Assembly: GCA_013911975.1 (NCBI GenBank)
Contig: JACESF010000012.1
Location: forward strand, 1 to 64,000
Direction of reading: 5' to 3'
DNA: 64,000 nt
Origin: Hyphomicrobiales bacterium
Lineage (GTDB): Bacteria; Pseudomonadota; Alphaproteobacteria; Rhizobiales; Xanthobacteraceae
Position 1 is the first letter of the stretch. Each line of letters starts with the position of its first letter. Shown here piece after piece: positions 26,994-35,509 of this stretch. Below the pieces are notes generated by a model. That model did no database searches, was not told the origin of the DNA, and worked only from the letters and a program-made list of their open reading frames with translations. Both the position numbers and the translations under genes were made by a program.

Positions 26994-28346
26994 ATGTCTT
27001 TGGATGAGGTGATGAACCGGACGGCGCCGGAGATGGTCCCGAACGATCTCGAGGCCTTCTGGATGCCGTTCACCGCGAACCGCGCCTTCAAGAAGCGCCC
27101 GCGCCTCGTCTCGCGCGCGAAGGACATGCACTATTACACGCCCGAGGGCCGCGCCATCCTGGACGGCACCGCCGGCCTGTGGTGCACCAATACCGGCCAC
27201 AACCGGACGCCCATCGTCGAGGCGATCCGCACAGCGGCGACCGAGCTGGATTTCGCGCCGACCTTCCAGTACGGCCACCCCTCCGCCTTCACACTGGCGA
27301 GCCGCATCGCGGCCCTGGCGCCGGGCGATCTCGACCATGTGTTCTTCTGCAATTCCGGCTCGGAAGCGGTGGACACGGCGCTGAAGATCGCGCTCGCCTA
27401 CCAGAATTCCATCGGCCAGGGCTCGCGCACCCGCCTGATCGGCCGCGAACGCGGCTATCACGGCGTCGGCTTCGGCGGCATCAGCGTCGGCGGCATCGTG
27501 CCCAACCGCAAGGCGTTCGGCACGCTGCTCACCGGCGTCGACCACCTGCCCACCACCTATGACCGCGCTCACCAGGCCTTCACCAAGGGCGAGCCGGACT
27601 ATGGCGCGCACTTCGCGGACGAGCTGGAGCGGCTGGTCGGCCTGCACGACGCCTCCACCATCGCCGCCGTCATCGTCGAGCCCATGGCCGGCTCCACGGG
27701 CGTCATCCCCTCGCCCAAGGGCTATCTGAAGCGCCTGCGCGACATCTGCGACAAATACGGCATCCTGCTGATCTTCGACGAGGTCATCACCGGCTATGGC
27801 CGCCTAGGCCACGCCTTCGCCGCCGAGCGCTACGGCGTGACGCCGGACCTCATCACCTTCGCCAAGGGCATCACGTCCGGCGCCGTGCCCATGGGCGGCG
27901 TGGTGGCGCGCGCGGGCATCCACGATGCCTTCATGAAGGGGCCGGAGCACGTCATCGAGCTGTTCCACGGCTACACCTATTCGGCCCACCCGCTGGCCTG
28001 CGCCGCCGCGCTCGCCACCCTGGACCTCTACGCCAAGGAAGACCTGTTCGCCCGCGCCAAGGCCATGGAGCCCATGTGGGCGGACGCGGTCATGTCGCTG
28101 CGCGACAAGCCGGGCGTGCTGGACATCCGCACCGTGGGCATCACGGCGGGCATCGACCTTGCGGCCAAGGACGGCAAGCCGGGCCTGCGCGGCTACCACG
28201 CGCTGGAATCCGCCTTCCACGACCAGGGCATCATGGTGCGCACCACCGGCGACACCATCGCCATCACCCCGCCCCTCATCATCTCCGAGGATCAGGTGGG
28301 CGAGCTGATCGAGAAGGTGGGCAAGGTCATCACCGCCACCGCGTGA
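26994..28346 (+). CDS. class III aminotransferase, likely omega-amino acid (beta-alanine):pyruvate transaminase
   Basis: PLP-dependent fold-type I enzyme of 450 residues. It has FWMPFTANRAFKKRPR, FCNSGSEAVDTALKIA, GYHGVGFGGISVGG, the Asp motif LLIFDEVITGYGR and the PLP lysine in TFAKGITSGAVPMGG. The N-terminal FWMPFTANR and the overall pattern match beta-alanine:pyruvate and related omega-amino acid transaminases; the exact amine donor cannot be read from sequence. ATG 26994 has GAGGAG 7 bases upstream. A strong intrinsic terminator follows at 28373. The gene appears monocistronic. Confidence 0.9.
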   Translation: MSLDEVMNRTAPEMVPNDLEAFWMPFTANRAFKKRPRLVSRAKDMHYYTPEGRAILDGTAGLWCTNTGHNRTPIVEAIRTAATELDFAPTFQYGHPSAFTLASRIAALAPGDLDHVFFCNSGSEAVDTALKIALAYQNSIGQGSRTRLIGRERGYHGVGFGGISVGGIVPNRKAFGTLLTGVDHLPTTYDRAHQAFTKGEPDYGAHFADELERLVGLHDASTIAAVIVEPMAGSTGVIPSPKGYLKRLRDICDKYGILLIFDEVITGYGRLGHAFAAERYGVTPDLITFAKGITSGAVPMGGVVARAGIHDAFMKGPEHVIELFHGYTYSAHPLACAAALATLDLYAKEDLFARAKAMEPMWADAVMSLRDKPGVLDIRTVGITAGIDLAAKDGKPGLRGYHALESAFHDQGIMVRTTGDTIAITPPLIISEDQVGELIEKVGKVITATA

Positions 28347-28372
28347 TCCGACCCGCCACGCACCGGACGACG

Positions 28373-28404
28373 AAGGGGCGGCCGAAAGGCCGCCCCTTTT
28401 CTTT
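28373..28404 (+). terminator. intrinsic terminator after the aminotransferase gene
   Basis: Perfect 11-bp stem AAGGGGCGGCC / GGCCGCCCCTT with a GAAA tetraloop, followed by a T-rich run (TTCTTTC). It begins 27 bases after the stop codon. Confidence 0.92.
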
Positions 28405-28611
28405 CATTTCTTACGAAGTCTTATGCGCTCTGTCGCCAATTCCGAAATAATTCCATCGCCTTAAGAATCAAAGTTGCAATAGCCGACGCCGCACCTTAGT
28501 CGTTTCATGGATTTGGTACCCTCGTTCGATTCCTTCAATTGGTTGGCGCAGGCGGGTTGCCGGGTTCACCGGATGAATGGTCTGCCGCGCGGAAACGGAA
28601 ATGCTCCGGCG

Positions 28612-31506
28612 ATGAGATCAAGACCTGTATCGGCTTTGGCCCGTTCCTTCCGCGCCTCCACCGCCCTCGGCACCACCGCGCTCGGCACCACCGCGCTCGT
28701 CTCGGCGACGCTCGTCGTCACGGCCCTTGCCGGCGGCGCCGCCCCGGCCCGCGCACAGGGCGTCTCGCCCTGGGAGACGCCGGAATATCTGCGCTCCGGC
28801 GCCCTCGCCCAGGTGAACGCCGCCGCGGCCTATGAACTGGGCTTCACCGGCGCGGGCGTGAAGGTGGGCATCGCCGATTCCGGCCTCTGGACCACCCATC
28901 CGGAATTCGCCGGACGCGTCCTGCCCGGCTATGACTTCGAGACCAACACGCCGCTCCTGCCGGGCATGGACGTGGACGGGCTGGGCCACGGCACCCATGT
29001 GACGGGCATCGTCGGGGCCGCGCGCAACGACGTGGAGATGCAGGGCGTCGCCTACGGGGCGCTGATCGTGCCCGTGCGCGTCGGCAACCTGATGGACAAT
29101 ATCGACAACGCCGCCAGCCAGCCCTTCCCCTTCATGGTGGAGCAGGGCGTGACGGTGATGAATGCCAGCTACCGGGCCGGAACCTGCGCGCCCTCGGACG
29201 ACGGCCCGCCCTGCGACGTGACCACCTATAGCCGGGCCGACCTGGAGGCGAACTACCCCCTCCTCATGCAGCGGGCCCTCGCCATGTCCCAGGCGGGCGT
29301 CCTGTTCGTGGGCGCGGCGGCCAATTTCGCGCAGCCGAGCCCCGACCTGCTGGCCGGGCTTCCTTATCTCATGCCCGAATTGCGGAATACCTGGCTCGCG
29401 GTGGTGGCGGTGGACGCCAACAACGTCATCGCCGACTTCAGCAACCATTGCGGCGTCGCCAAGGACTGGTGCCTCGCGGCGCCCGGCAACCAGATCTATT
29501 CCACCGAGCCCATCAGGCCCCCCACCCCCACGGGCTACGGCACCCGCGACGGCACCTCCCAGGCCGCGCCCACGGTCACGGGCATCGCGGCCCTGGTGAA
29601 GGAAGCCTTCCCCTGGTTCACCGCCGCCGACATCCAGGCGGCGCTGCTCACCACCGCCACGGACCTGGGCGACCCCGGCGTCGACGACGTCTATGGCTGG
29701 GGCCTCGTGAATGCGGGCAAGGCCGTGCTGGGCTATGGCGCCTTCACGGACACCGTGACCGTGGACACCCAGGGCTACAATTCCACCTTCTCCAACGACA
29801 TTTCCGGCACGGGCGGGCTGGTGAAGACCGGCGACGGCACCCTGACCCTGGCGGGCGACAACAGCTATGCGGGCGGCACCGCGATCCTGGGCGGCACCTT
29901 GTCCATCAACGGCTCCGTGACCTCCGACGTGCTGGTGGGCGAGGACGGAACCCTGCGGGGCACGGGCGTGGTGAATGCCGCGCTGGTCTCGGCCGGCCGG
30001 ATCGCGCCCGGCAACTCGCCCGGCACCCTCACCGTCACCGGCCCCGTGGTGATGATGTCCACCGCCACCTTCGCGCCTGACATTGACGGCCCGGGCACGG
30101 GCAACGGCGCGGGCAACCACTCCGTCCTGGTGGTCCTGGACACGGCGACGCTGGCGGGCACGCTGGCGCCGGTCCTGCGCGGCATCACGGGCAGCGCCAC
30201 CAACAGCTACACGCCGGGCCTCGGCACGCAGATCCAGGTCCTGACCGCATCGGGCGGCATCACGGGCGGCTTCTCCGCCCTCACCCAGCCCGTGGGGCTC
30301 GCGGCGGGCACCCGCTTCGATGCCCTCTATGACAGCAGCAGCGTCACCCTGCTTGTGACGCCCGCCGCCTACGGCAACCTCGCCGCCAACGGCCTGTTCA
30401 CCAGCACCAACGCCACGGCGCTGGGCGGCGCGCTGGACAGCGTGCGTCCGGCGGCGGGCACGCCGCTCGCGGGCGCCACGGGGGCCCTGTTCGACGCGCT
30501 CTACGCCCTCCCCGCCGGCAGCCTGCCCGCCACGCTGGCGCAGATGACCGGCGAGGTCTACGCCTCGGCCTCCGCCATGGTGTTCGATGATGCCCGGCAG
30601 GTGCGCAGCGCCATTCTCGGGCGCCTGGAGGGCACCAGCGCGCCGGGCGGCGGAGCCGCGGCGCTGGCGCCGGGCTCCAACGTCACCATCTGGGCCACGG
30701 GCTATGGCGGCTGGGGCGATGCTTCCGGCGACGGCGGGCTTGCGGGCGCGCTGCCTTTCGACTGGACCCAGAGCGGGTTCGTGGCGGGCGCGGACGTGGC
30801 GGTTCTGTCCGGCCTGCGGCTCGGCCTCGCCGGCGGCGTCGGCCAATCCTCGGGCGACCTGGATGCGCTCGCCTCCAGCGTGGACAACAGCCACAAGGAA
30901 ATCGCCGTCTACGGCGCCTACGACAGCGGCGCGTTCGGCCTGAAGGCGGGCGCCGCCTATGGCTGGAACAGCCTGACCAGCCAGCGCATCGTGGCGCTGG
31001 GCACCGTGCAGACCCTGTCCGCCGACTATGATGGCAATGTGGGGCAGGTGTTCGGGGAAATGTCCTATCGCCTCACCTTCGGCGGGCTGGCGGCGACCCC
31101 GTTCGCGGGCCTCGCCTATGTGCACCAATCCTACGATGCCTTCACCGAAGCGGGCGGAATCGCCGCGCTCAGCGGCAGCGCCACGGACCTCGACACCACC
31201 CTCATCACGCTGGGCGCGCGCTTCAGCGCCGATCTGGCCCTCGGCTCGGGCATTCTCACCCCGCGCCTGAGCCTCGCCTGGCAGCATGCGGCAGGGGATG
31301 TGGAAACCGGCGCGGTGCTCCAGATCGTGGGATCAAGCCCGTTTCTCGTCACCGGCACGCCGCTGGCACGGGATGCGCTTCTGCTGGGCGCGAGCCTCGA
31401 CTATGCGTTGACCGGCGCCATCTCCGCCAAGATCGCCTATGACGGCGTGCTGGCGCAGGAGACGCAAAGCTCGACCCTCAAGGGCGCGCTGCGCGTCGCC
31501 TTCTGA
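28612..31506 (+). CDS. subtilisin-like autotransporter serine protease
   Basis: Type Va secreted S8 protease, 964 residues from this start. The signal peptide ends near APARA/QG (residue 48). The catalytic triad is Asp89 (GIADSGLW), His126 (GLGHGTHVTG) and Ser316 (GTSQAAPTVTG). After the protease domain comes a passenger beta-helix segment with an autotransporter repeat (GLVKTGDGTLTLAGDNSYAG). A C-terminal autotransporter barrel starts near residue 690 (NVTIWATGYGGWGDASG) and ends ALRVAF, with the terminal Phe used for outer-membrane insertion. In-frame starts at 28507 and 28573 would give a longer N-region; 28612 gives the most ordinary signal peptide. It is likely monocistronic. Confidence 0.92.
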   Translation: MRSRPVSALARSFRASTALGTTALGTTALVSATLVVTALAGGAAPARAQGVSPWETPEYLRSGALAQVNAAAAYELGFTGAGVKVGIADSGLWTTHPEFAGRVLPGYDFETNTPLLPGMDVDGLGHGTHVTGIVGAARNDVEMQGVAYGALIVPVRVGNLMDNIDNAASQPFPFMVEQGVTVMNASYRAGTCAPSDDGPPCDVTTYSRADLEANYPLLMQRALAMSQAGVLFVGAAANFAQPSPDLLAGLPYLMPELRNTWLAVVAVDANNVIADFSNHCGVAKDWCLAAPGNQIYSTEPIRPPTPTGYGTRDGTSQAAPTVTGIAALVKEAFPWFTAADIQAALLTTATDLGDPGVDDVYGWGLVNAGKAVLGYGAFTDTVTVDTQGYNSTFSNDISGTGGLVKTGDGTLTLAGDNSYAGGTAILGGTLSINGSVTSDVLVGEDGTLRGTGVVNAALVSAGRIAPGNSPGTLTVTGPVVMMSTATFAPDIDGPGTGNGAGNHSVLVVLDTATLAGTLAPVLRGITGSATNSYTPGLGTQIQVLTASGGITGGFSALTQPVGLAAGTRFDALYDSSSVTLLVTPAAYGNLAANGLFTSTNATALGGALDSVRPAAGTPLAGATGALFDALYALPAGSLPATLAQMTGEVYASASAMVFDDARQVRSAILGRLEGTSAPGGGAAALAPGSNVTIWATGYGGWGDASGDGGLAGALPFDWTQSGFVAGADVAVLSGLRLGLAGGVGQSSGDLDALASSVDNSHKEIAVYGAYDSGAFGLKAGAAYGWNSLTSQRIVALGTVQTLSADYDGNVGQVFGEMSYRLTFGGLAATPFAGLAYVHQSYDAFTEAGGIAALSGSATDLDTTLITLGARFSADLALGSGILTPRLSLAWQHAAGDVETGAVLQIVGSSPFLVTGTPLARDALLLGASLDYALTGAISAKIAYDGVLAQETQSSTLKGALRVAF

Positions 31507-31524
31507 GGCGCTCCGCACAAAAAG

Positions 31525-31558
31525 GAAAGCGCATCCGGCCGGGGCCGGATGCGCTTTC
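31525..31558. terminator. strong stem-loop between convergent genes
   Basis: A 16-bp perfect stem, GAAAGCGCATCCGGCC paired with GGCCGGATGCGCTTTC around a GG loop, lies 18 bases after the autotransporter stop. There is no long T tract on the plus side, but an A-run upstream gives T residues on the minus strand. It may terminate both convergent transcripts. Confidence 0.65.
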
Positions 31559-31593
31559 GGGTCCGCTGACGCGTGGCTGGCGCAGCGCCCGGA

Positions 31594-31749
31594 TCAGACG
31601 CGTCCAGTCAGCGCCAGCACCAGCACCACGATGAGCAGTACGCCCACGATGCCGCCCGGGCCGTAGCCCCAGCCACGGCTGTAGCCCCAGGTGGGAAGCG
31701 CGCCCACAAGAAGCAGGATCAGAAGTACAATCAGAATGGTCGAAAGCAT
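31594..31749 (-). CDS. DUF3309 hydrophobic micro-protein
   Basis: A 51-residue protein. It reads MLSTILIVLLILLLVGALP, then TWGYSRGWGYGPGGIVG, then VLLIVVLVLALTGRV. This is the DUF3309 layout: two hydrophobic helices around a conserved P-x-W...SRGWGYGPSG-type hinge. The family is abundant in Hyphomicrobiales and its function is unknown. It probably sits in the inner membrane. The gene converges with the autotransporter gene. Confidence 0.88.
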   Translation of the reverse strand: MLSTILIVLLILLLVGALPTWGYSRGWGYGPGGIVGVLLIVVLVLALTGRV

Positions 31750-31928
31750 GGATCAGTCCTCCCGACGTGTCGTCGGTCAAGGTAACGTTGATCCACGGCG
31801 AAGGTTCCGCCCGCCTTCGTCTCGCCAAAAATGATTCTGCGAAAATCACGGGGTGAGGATCACCCCGCGAGACTCACCGCAGGACGAACGCGCGACCAAA
31901 ACCGGCGGGCGACATCCTGTGCATGACG

Positions 31929-33794
31929 CTAGGTCAGCTTCTCGGTGGCCGCCTCCAGCCACGCGCGCACGTCCGCATCCAGATGCGGCCCCACCTCCGC
32001 GCGCACCCGCGCATGGTAGGCATCGACCTGCGCCCGCTCCGTGACGGTGAGCAGATCAGTGTCGATGAGGCGGCGCTCATAGGGGGCGAGGGTCAGCGTC
32101 TCGAAGCCGAGCGAAGGCCGGTCGCCGCCGGGATCGCGCGGCTCCACCAGGACCAGCGTCTCGATGCGGATGCCATAGGCGCCGGTGCGGTAGAAGCCCG
32201 GCTCGTTGGACAGGATCATGCCCGCCTTGAGCGGCACGTGGCCGAGCTTGGAGATGCGCGCCGGGCCTTCATGGACCGAGAGGCCCGCTCCAACGCCGTG
32301 GCCCGTGCCGTGGTCGAAATCCAGGCCCTCGGCCCACAGGAACTGGCGCGCGAAGGGATCGATCTGCGCGCCGCTGGTGCCTTCGGGGAATACCGCGCGC
32401 GCCACCGCCAGATGCCCCTTGAGCACCAGGGTGTAATGGTGGCGCATGTCCGCGCTGGGCGTGCCGGTGACGAGGGTGCGCGTCACGTCGGTGGTGCCCT
32501 CCTCGTACTGGGCGCCGGAATCCAGCAGGAACAGTTCGTCCGCCCCGAGCGGCCGGTTGGTGGCGCGGGTGACGCGGTAATGGACGATGGCCCCGTTGGG
32601 CCCCGCTCCGGAAATGGTGGGGAAGGACACGTCCGTGAGCCGCCCTGCCGCGCGGCGGAAGGTTTCCAGCGCTTCCACCATGTCGATCTCGGTGAGGCCG
32701 CCCGGCGCCACCGTGTCGAACCAGTGCAGGAAGCGGGCGAGCGCCACCCCGTCCGTGAGATGGGCGGCGCGCATGCCTTCCACCTCGGAGGCGTTCTTTA
32801 CCGCCTTCAGCAGCGCGATGGGGTCCGCGCCCTTGGAGACCGTGCCCCCGGCCCGCTCCACCACGCTCGCGAGCTGCACCGGCGCGGTCGCCTGGTCGAG
32901 GCGCACCGTGGCGCCGGAGGCGAGCTGCGCCAGCGTGCCCTCCAGCGCCGCGCGGGGCAGCAGGTCCGCGACCGGGGCCAGCGCCGCCTCGACGGCGGCA
33001 TCGACCTGCCCGGGCACGGTGAACAATGCGGGGCGCCCGATGGCCGGCACCACCGCCCAGGCGAGCGGAATGGGGGTATGGGCCACGTCGGCGCCGCGAA
33101 TGTTGAACAGCCACGCCACCGCATGGGGATCGGACACCAGCAGCAGGTCCATCTTCTCGGCGGCGAGCGCCGCCTGGACCCGCGCCACCTTCTCAGCCGC
33201 GCTCTCCCCGGCCAGCGCCGGATCCCGCAGGCGGATGGGCGCAGCCGGCGGGGCGGGCCGATCGGCCCAGAGATCCGCGAGCGGATCGTCCTCCAGCGCC
33301 ACCAGGATGCCGCCCGCCGCCGCCACCGCGTCCGCCAGCTTGCGCCGCCCGTCCAGGGTGGTGCGCCAGGGGTCGAAGGCGAGCGTCGCGCCGCGCGGCA
33401 GGTGCGCCTCGATCCACGCCTCGGGCGGCGTCTGGGCCAGCGGCACCACCTGGAACACGGCGGTGTCCACCTGGGCGGGCGCCTGGAGGGTGTAGCGCCC
33501 GTCCACGAACAGCGCCGCCTCCCCCTCCAGCACCACGCACAGCCCGGCCGAGCCGGTGAAGCCCGTCAGGTAGGCGAGCCGCTCCTCGCAGGGCGGCACA
33601 TATTCGTTCTGGTGCGCATCCGCCCTCGGGATGACGTAGCCCTGCACCCCGCGCGCCGCGAGCGCCTCCCGGAGCGCCGCGAGCCGCGCCGCGCCCGCCG
33701 CGCGGTCGCTTGCCTCCTCGAAGCTCTGGAACTGGGCTTCAAACCGGGGAACATGCGGGAAGGGCGCGTTCTTGCGCGAGACGAAGTCGGACAT
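31929..33794 (-). CDS. Xaa-Pro aminopeptidase (aminopeptidase P, M24)
   Basis: Cytoplasmic metallopeptidase that removes N-terminal residues before proline. At 621 residues it is the long three-domain form: two creatinase-N-like domains and a C-terminal pita-bread domain. The five metal ligands are visible in ELFLLDSGAQY (Asp), TTDVTRT (Asp), FDHGTGHGVG (His), ILSNEPGFY (Glu) and IRIETLVLV (Glu). HYRVTRATNR and the substrate His in SVHEGP also fit. It is a single gene on the minus strand upstream of tRNA-Gly. Confidence 0.94.
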   Translation of the reverse strand: MSDFVSRKNAPFPHVPRFEAQFQSFEEASDRAAGAARLAALREALAARGVQGYVIPRADAHQNEYVPPCEERLAYLTGFTGSAGLCVVLEGEAALFVDGRYTLQAPAQVDTAVFQVVPLAQTPPEAWIEAHLPRGATLAFDPWRTTLDGRRKLADAVAAAGGILVALEDDPLADLWADRPAPPAAPIRLRDPALAGESAAEKVARVQAALAAEKMDLLLVSDPHAVAWLFNIRGADVAHTPIPLAWAVVPAIGRPALFTVPGQVDAAVEAALAPVADLLPRAALEGTLAQLASGATVRLDQATAPVQLASVVERAGGTVSKGADPIALLKAVKNASEVEGMRAAHLTDGVALARFLHWFDTVAPGGLTEIDMVEALETFRRAAGRLTDVSFPTISGAGPNGAIVHYRVTRATNRPLGADELFLLDSGAQYEEGTTDVTRTLVTGTPSADMRHHYTLVLKGHLAVARAVFPEGTSGAQIDPFARQFLWAEGLDFDHGTGHGVGAGLSVHEGPARISKLGHVPLKAGMILSNEPGFYRTGAYGIRIETLVLVEPRDPGGDRPSLGFETLTLAPYERRLIDTDLLTVTERAQVDAYHARVRAEVGPHLDADVRAWLEAATEKLT

Positions 33795-33975
33795 GACCCG
33801 ACCTTAGAGCGCGTTCCCGCCGCGTGGAAGCACCCCATCGCCCGCCGCGACCACCGATCCCCTGCTCCCTTCCCAAGCCCAGGCGCCGCCTGTCGCCGCG
33901 CCGGTGGACAGCCCCGGACGGCGCCGACAACCCCCTTGCTGGCGCCCCCCCGCCTTCGCTATGGTGCGCGCCGAT

Positions 33976-34050
33976 GCGGGCGTAGTTCAGTGGTAGAACG
34001 ACAGCTTCCCAAGCTGTATGTCGCGGGTTCGATTCCCGCCGCCCGCTCCA
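33976..34050 (+). tRNA. tRNA-Gly (anticodon CCC)
   Basis: A 75-base cloverleaf with encoded CCA. The acceptor arm is GCGGGCG paired with CGCCCGC, followed by T and CCA. The D-arm contains TAGTTCAGTGGTAGA. The anticodon stem is ACAGC/GCTGT with loop TTCCCAA, so the anticodon is CCC (reads GGG). The T-arm contains GGTTCGATTCC. It lies at the left edge of the lower-GC accessory stretch. Confidence 0.95.
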
Positions 34051-34195
34051 GTTTCCTGCCTTAAGGCACCTCAAAAAATCTCATTCCGCTTCCAAATCAA
34101 TGATTTGGGGCGTCTCACGATGCGTCACGCGCGCGTCTATGGCGGGCCTTTTTCCAAACGTCACCGCCTCCGGCACGCGATCCGGTCGCGTGCGC

Positions 34196-35149
34196 TCATG
34201 ACGCCGAGACCAGCGCGGCTTGCCGAATGGCGCCCATCACAGCCGCAGTGTGGGTCTGGTGGATCATGTGCCCTGCGCCGCGAAGGCGGTGCAGGGTGCT
34301 TCCGGGGATATCGCGATGCAGTCGGACACTCTGTCCGAAGCTCACAACCCGATCTCCATCGCCCGCAATGATCGTCACCGGCACGGCAATCTCGCCATAG
34401 CTCGCGTGCGCCCAGGCCGCATAGGGGGCGAGCATTGCCGTTTCCGCCGCAGCGGCGCGAAGCTGAGACGGGCGCAATGCCATCTCCTTTGGAAAGGCGT
34501 GAAACTTCTCGGGGACGCGAGAGGGGCCGAAAATCTTTCGCAACACCAACGGCCACGCCGCTCGGCTCAGCATTGGAGCCAACGTATAGCGTACGAGGTC
34601 GCCAATGACCGGGACGGCCGGCATCGAGAGGCCCATAAAGGTCGGATTGAACGTGGGATAGAAATATCCCGAGGCCAAGACGAGGCTCTTCACCATTTCC
34701 GGGTGCCGGAGAGCCATTTGGATCGCGACGCTCGCGCCCCAGGAGTGACCCACGAAGATCGCCTGGGTGATGCCCATCTGCTCCAAGGCGGCATGGATGA
34801 GGTCGGCTTGCGAGGCCGGCGTCCACACCTGGTCGCGGGGCCGGCTGCTGTGGCCGAAGCCGGGCCTATCGAACAGGATGACCTTGTTCGCCTGCGCGGC
34901 CATGTCCACCAGACCGCTCGAGAGAAATTCCTGGACCATGGCGCCGTTGCCATGAAGCATCACGATGGGTTGGCCTCGGCCTCGCTCCAACACATGAAGC
35001 CGGACGCCGTCCACTTCGATGAACCTGCCCAATGGGGGATTGGCGCGCTCCGCTTTGCGGGCGAGCTTGGCGTTGATGATCGCCGCAGCCGCCAGCGCGC
35101 CTACGGCAGCTCCGATCAGATAGGCTGTGTTCAATTTCGAAGTCGTCAT
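34196..35149 (-). CDS. alpha/beta hydrolase with N-terminal membrane anchor
   Basis: A 317-residue hydrolase. Residues about 8-24 are hydrophobic (YLIGAAVGALAAAAII), probably an anchor. The hydrolase core has the oxyanion motif MLHGNGAM, FDRPGFGHSSRP, nucleophile elbow GHSWGAS, acid in AGDGDRVVSF and base in RGAGHMIHQ. Its substrate is unknown; PGFGHS-type proteins include haloalkane-dehalogenase and epoxide-hydrolase relatives. ATG 35149 has GAGG 7 bases upstream; ATG 35158 is possible. GC is lower than in the flanking core genes. It is divergent from selO. Confidence 0.85.
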   Translation of the reverse strand: MTTSKLNTAYLIGAAVGALAAAAIINAKLARKAERANPPLGRFIEVDGVRLHVLERGRGQPIVMLHGNGAMVQEFLSSGLVDMAAQANKVILFDRPGFGHSSRPRDQVWTPASQADLIHAALEQMGITQAIFVGHSWGASVAIQMALRHPEMVKSLVLASGYFYPTFNPTFMGLSMPAVPVIGDLVRYTLAPMLSRAAWPLVLRKIFGPSRVPEKFHAFPKEMALRPSQLRAAAAETAMLAPYAAWAHASYGEIAVPVTIIAGDGDRVVSFGQSVRLHRDIPGSTLHRLRGAGHMIHQTHTAAVMGAIRQAALVSAS

Positions 35150-35509
35150 CACGCGCATCCTCGGCTGAAGTGCACGTCGATCGACCTCGTAGGACAGTCG
35201 CCGCACCGCGAATGAACCGAGCGAGCGCGCCCATGTTCCATCCAAAGCGTGGTGCTCGGATTGCCTTTGGGCCATCAGCGTGCGTGGGGACCGGTGTCGG
35301 TCGATGCGGTGCGGTCGGTCGCACGTTTGCGAGCCGCCGGTCGGGAGATGGAAACCGGTCCGAAACGGTGGGCCTTTCGCTTTGCCCGGGCGGCGTCCCA
35401 CACCGACGGGCCTTTGTCGGTGACAAGGCAGCATCGACAGCGGTTGTTCGACTTGCCGCCCGTCCCCATCTGTCCGGAAAGACGACAGCCACATCAGACG
35501 GGTCCGGCA
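35150..35509. other. Divergent intergenic region between hydrolase and selO
   Basis: About 360 bases with no convincing gene. The selO frame stays open upstream to 35249, but that translation is low-complexity and lacks any family match. The promoters of both flanking genes should lie here. I found no clear operator. Confidence 0.6.

Noticed and set aside
35249..35509. Upstream extension of SelO
   Set aside because: The extra residues have no match to the family N-terminus and compositionally look non-coding; ATG 35510 gives a standard SelO.
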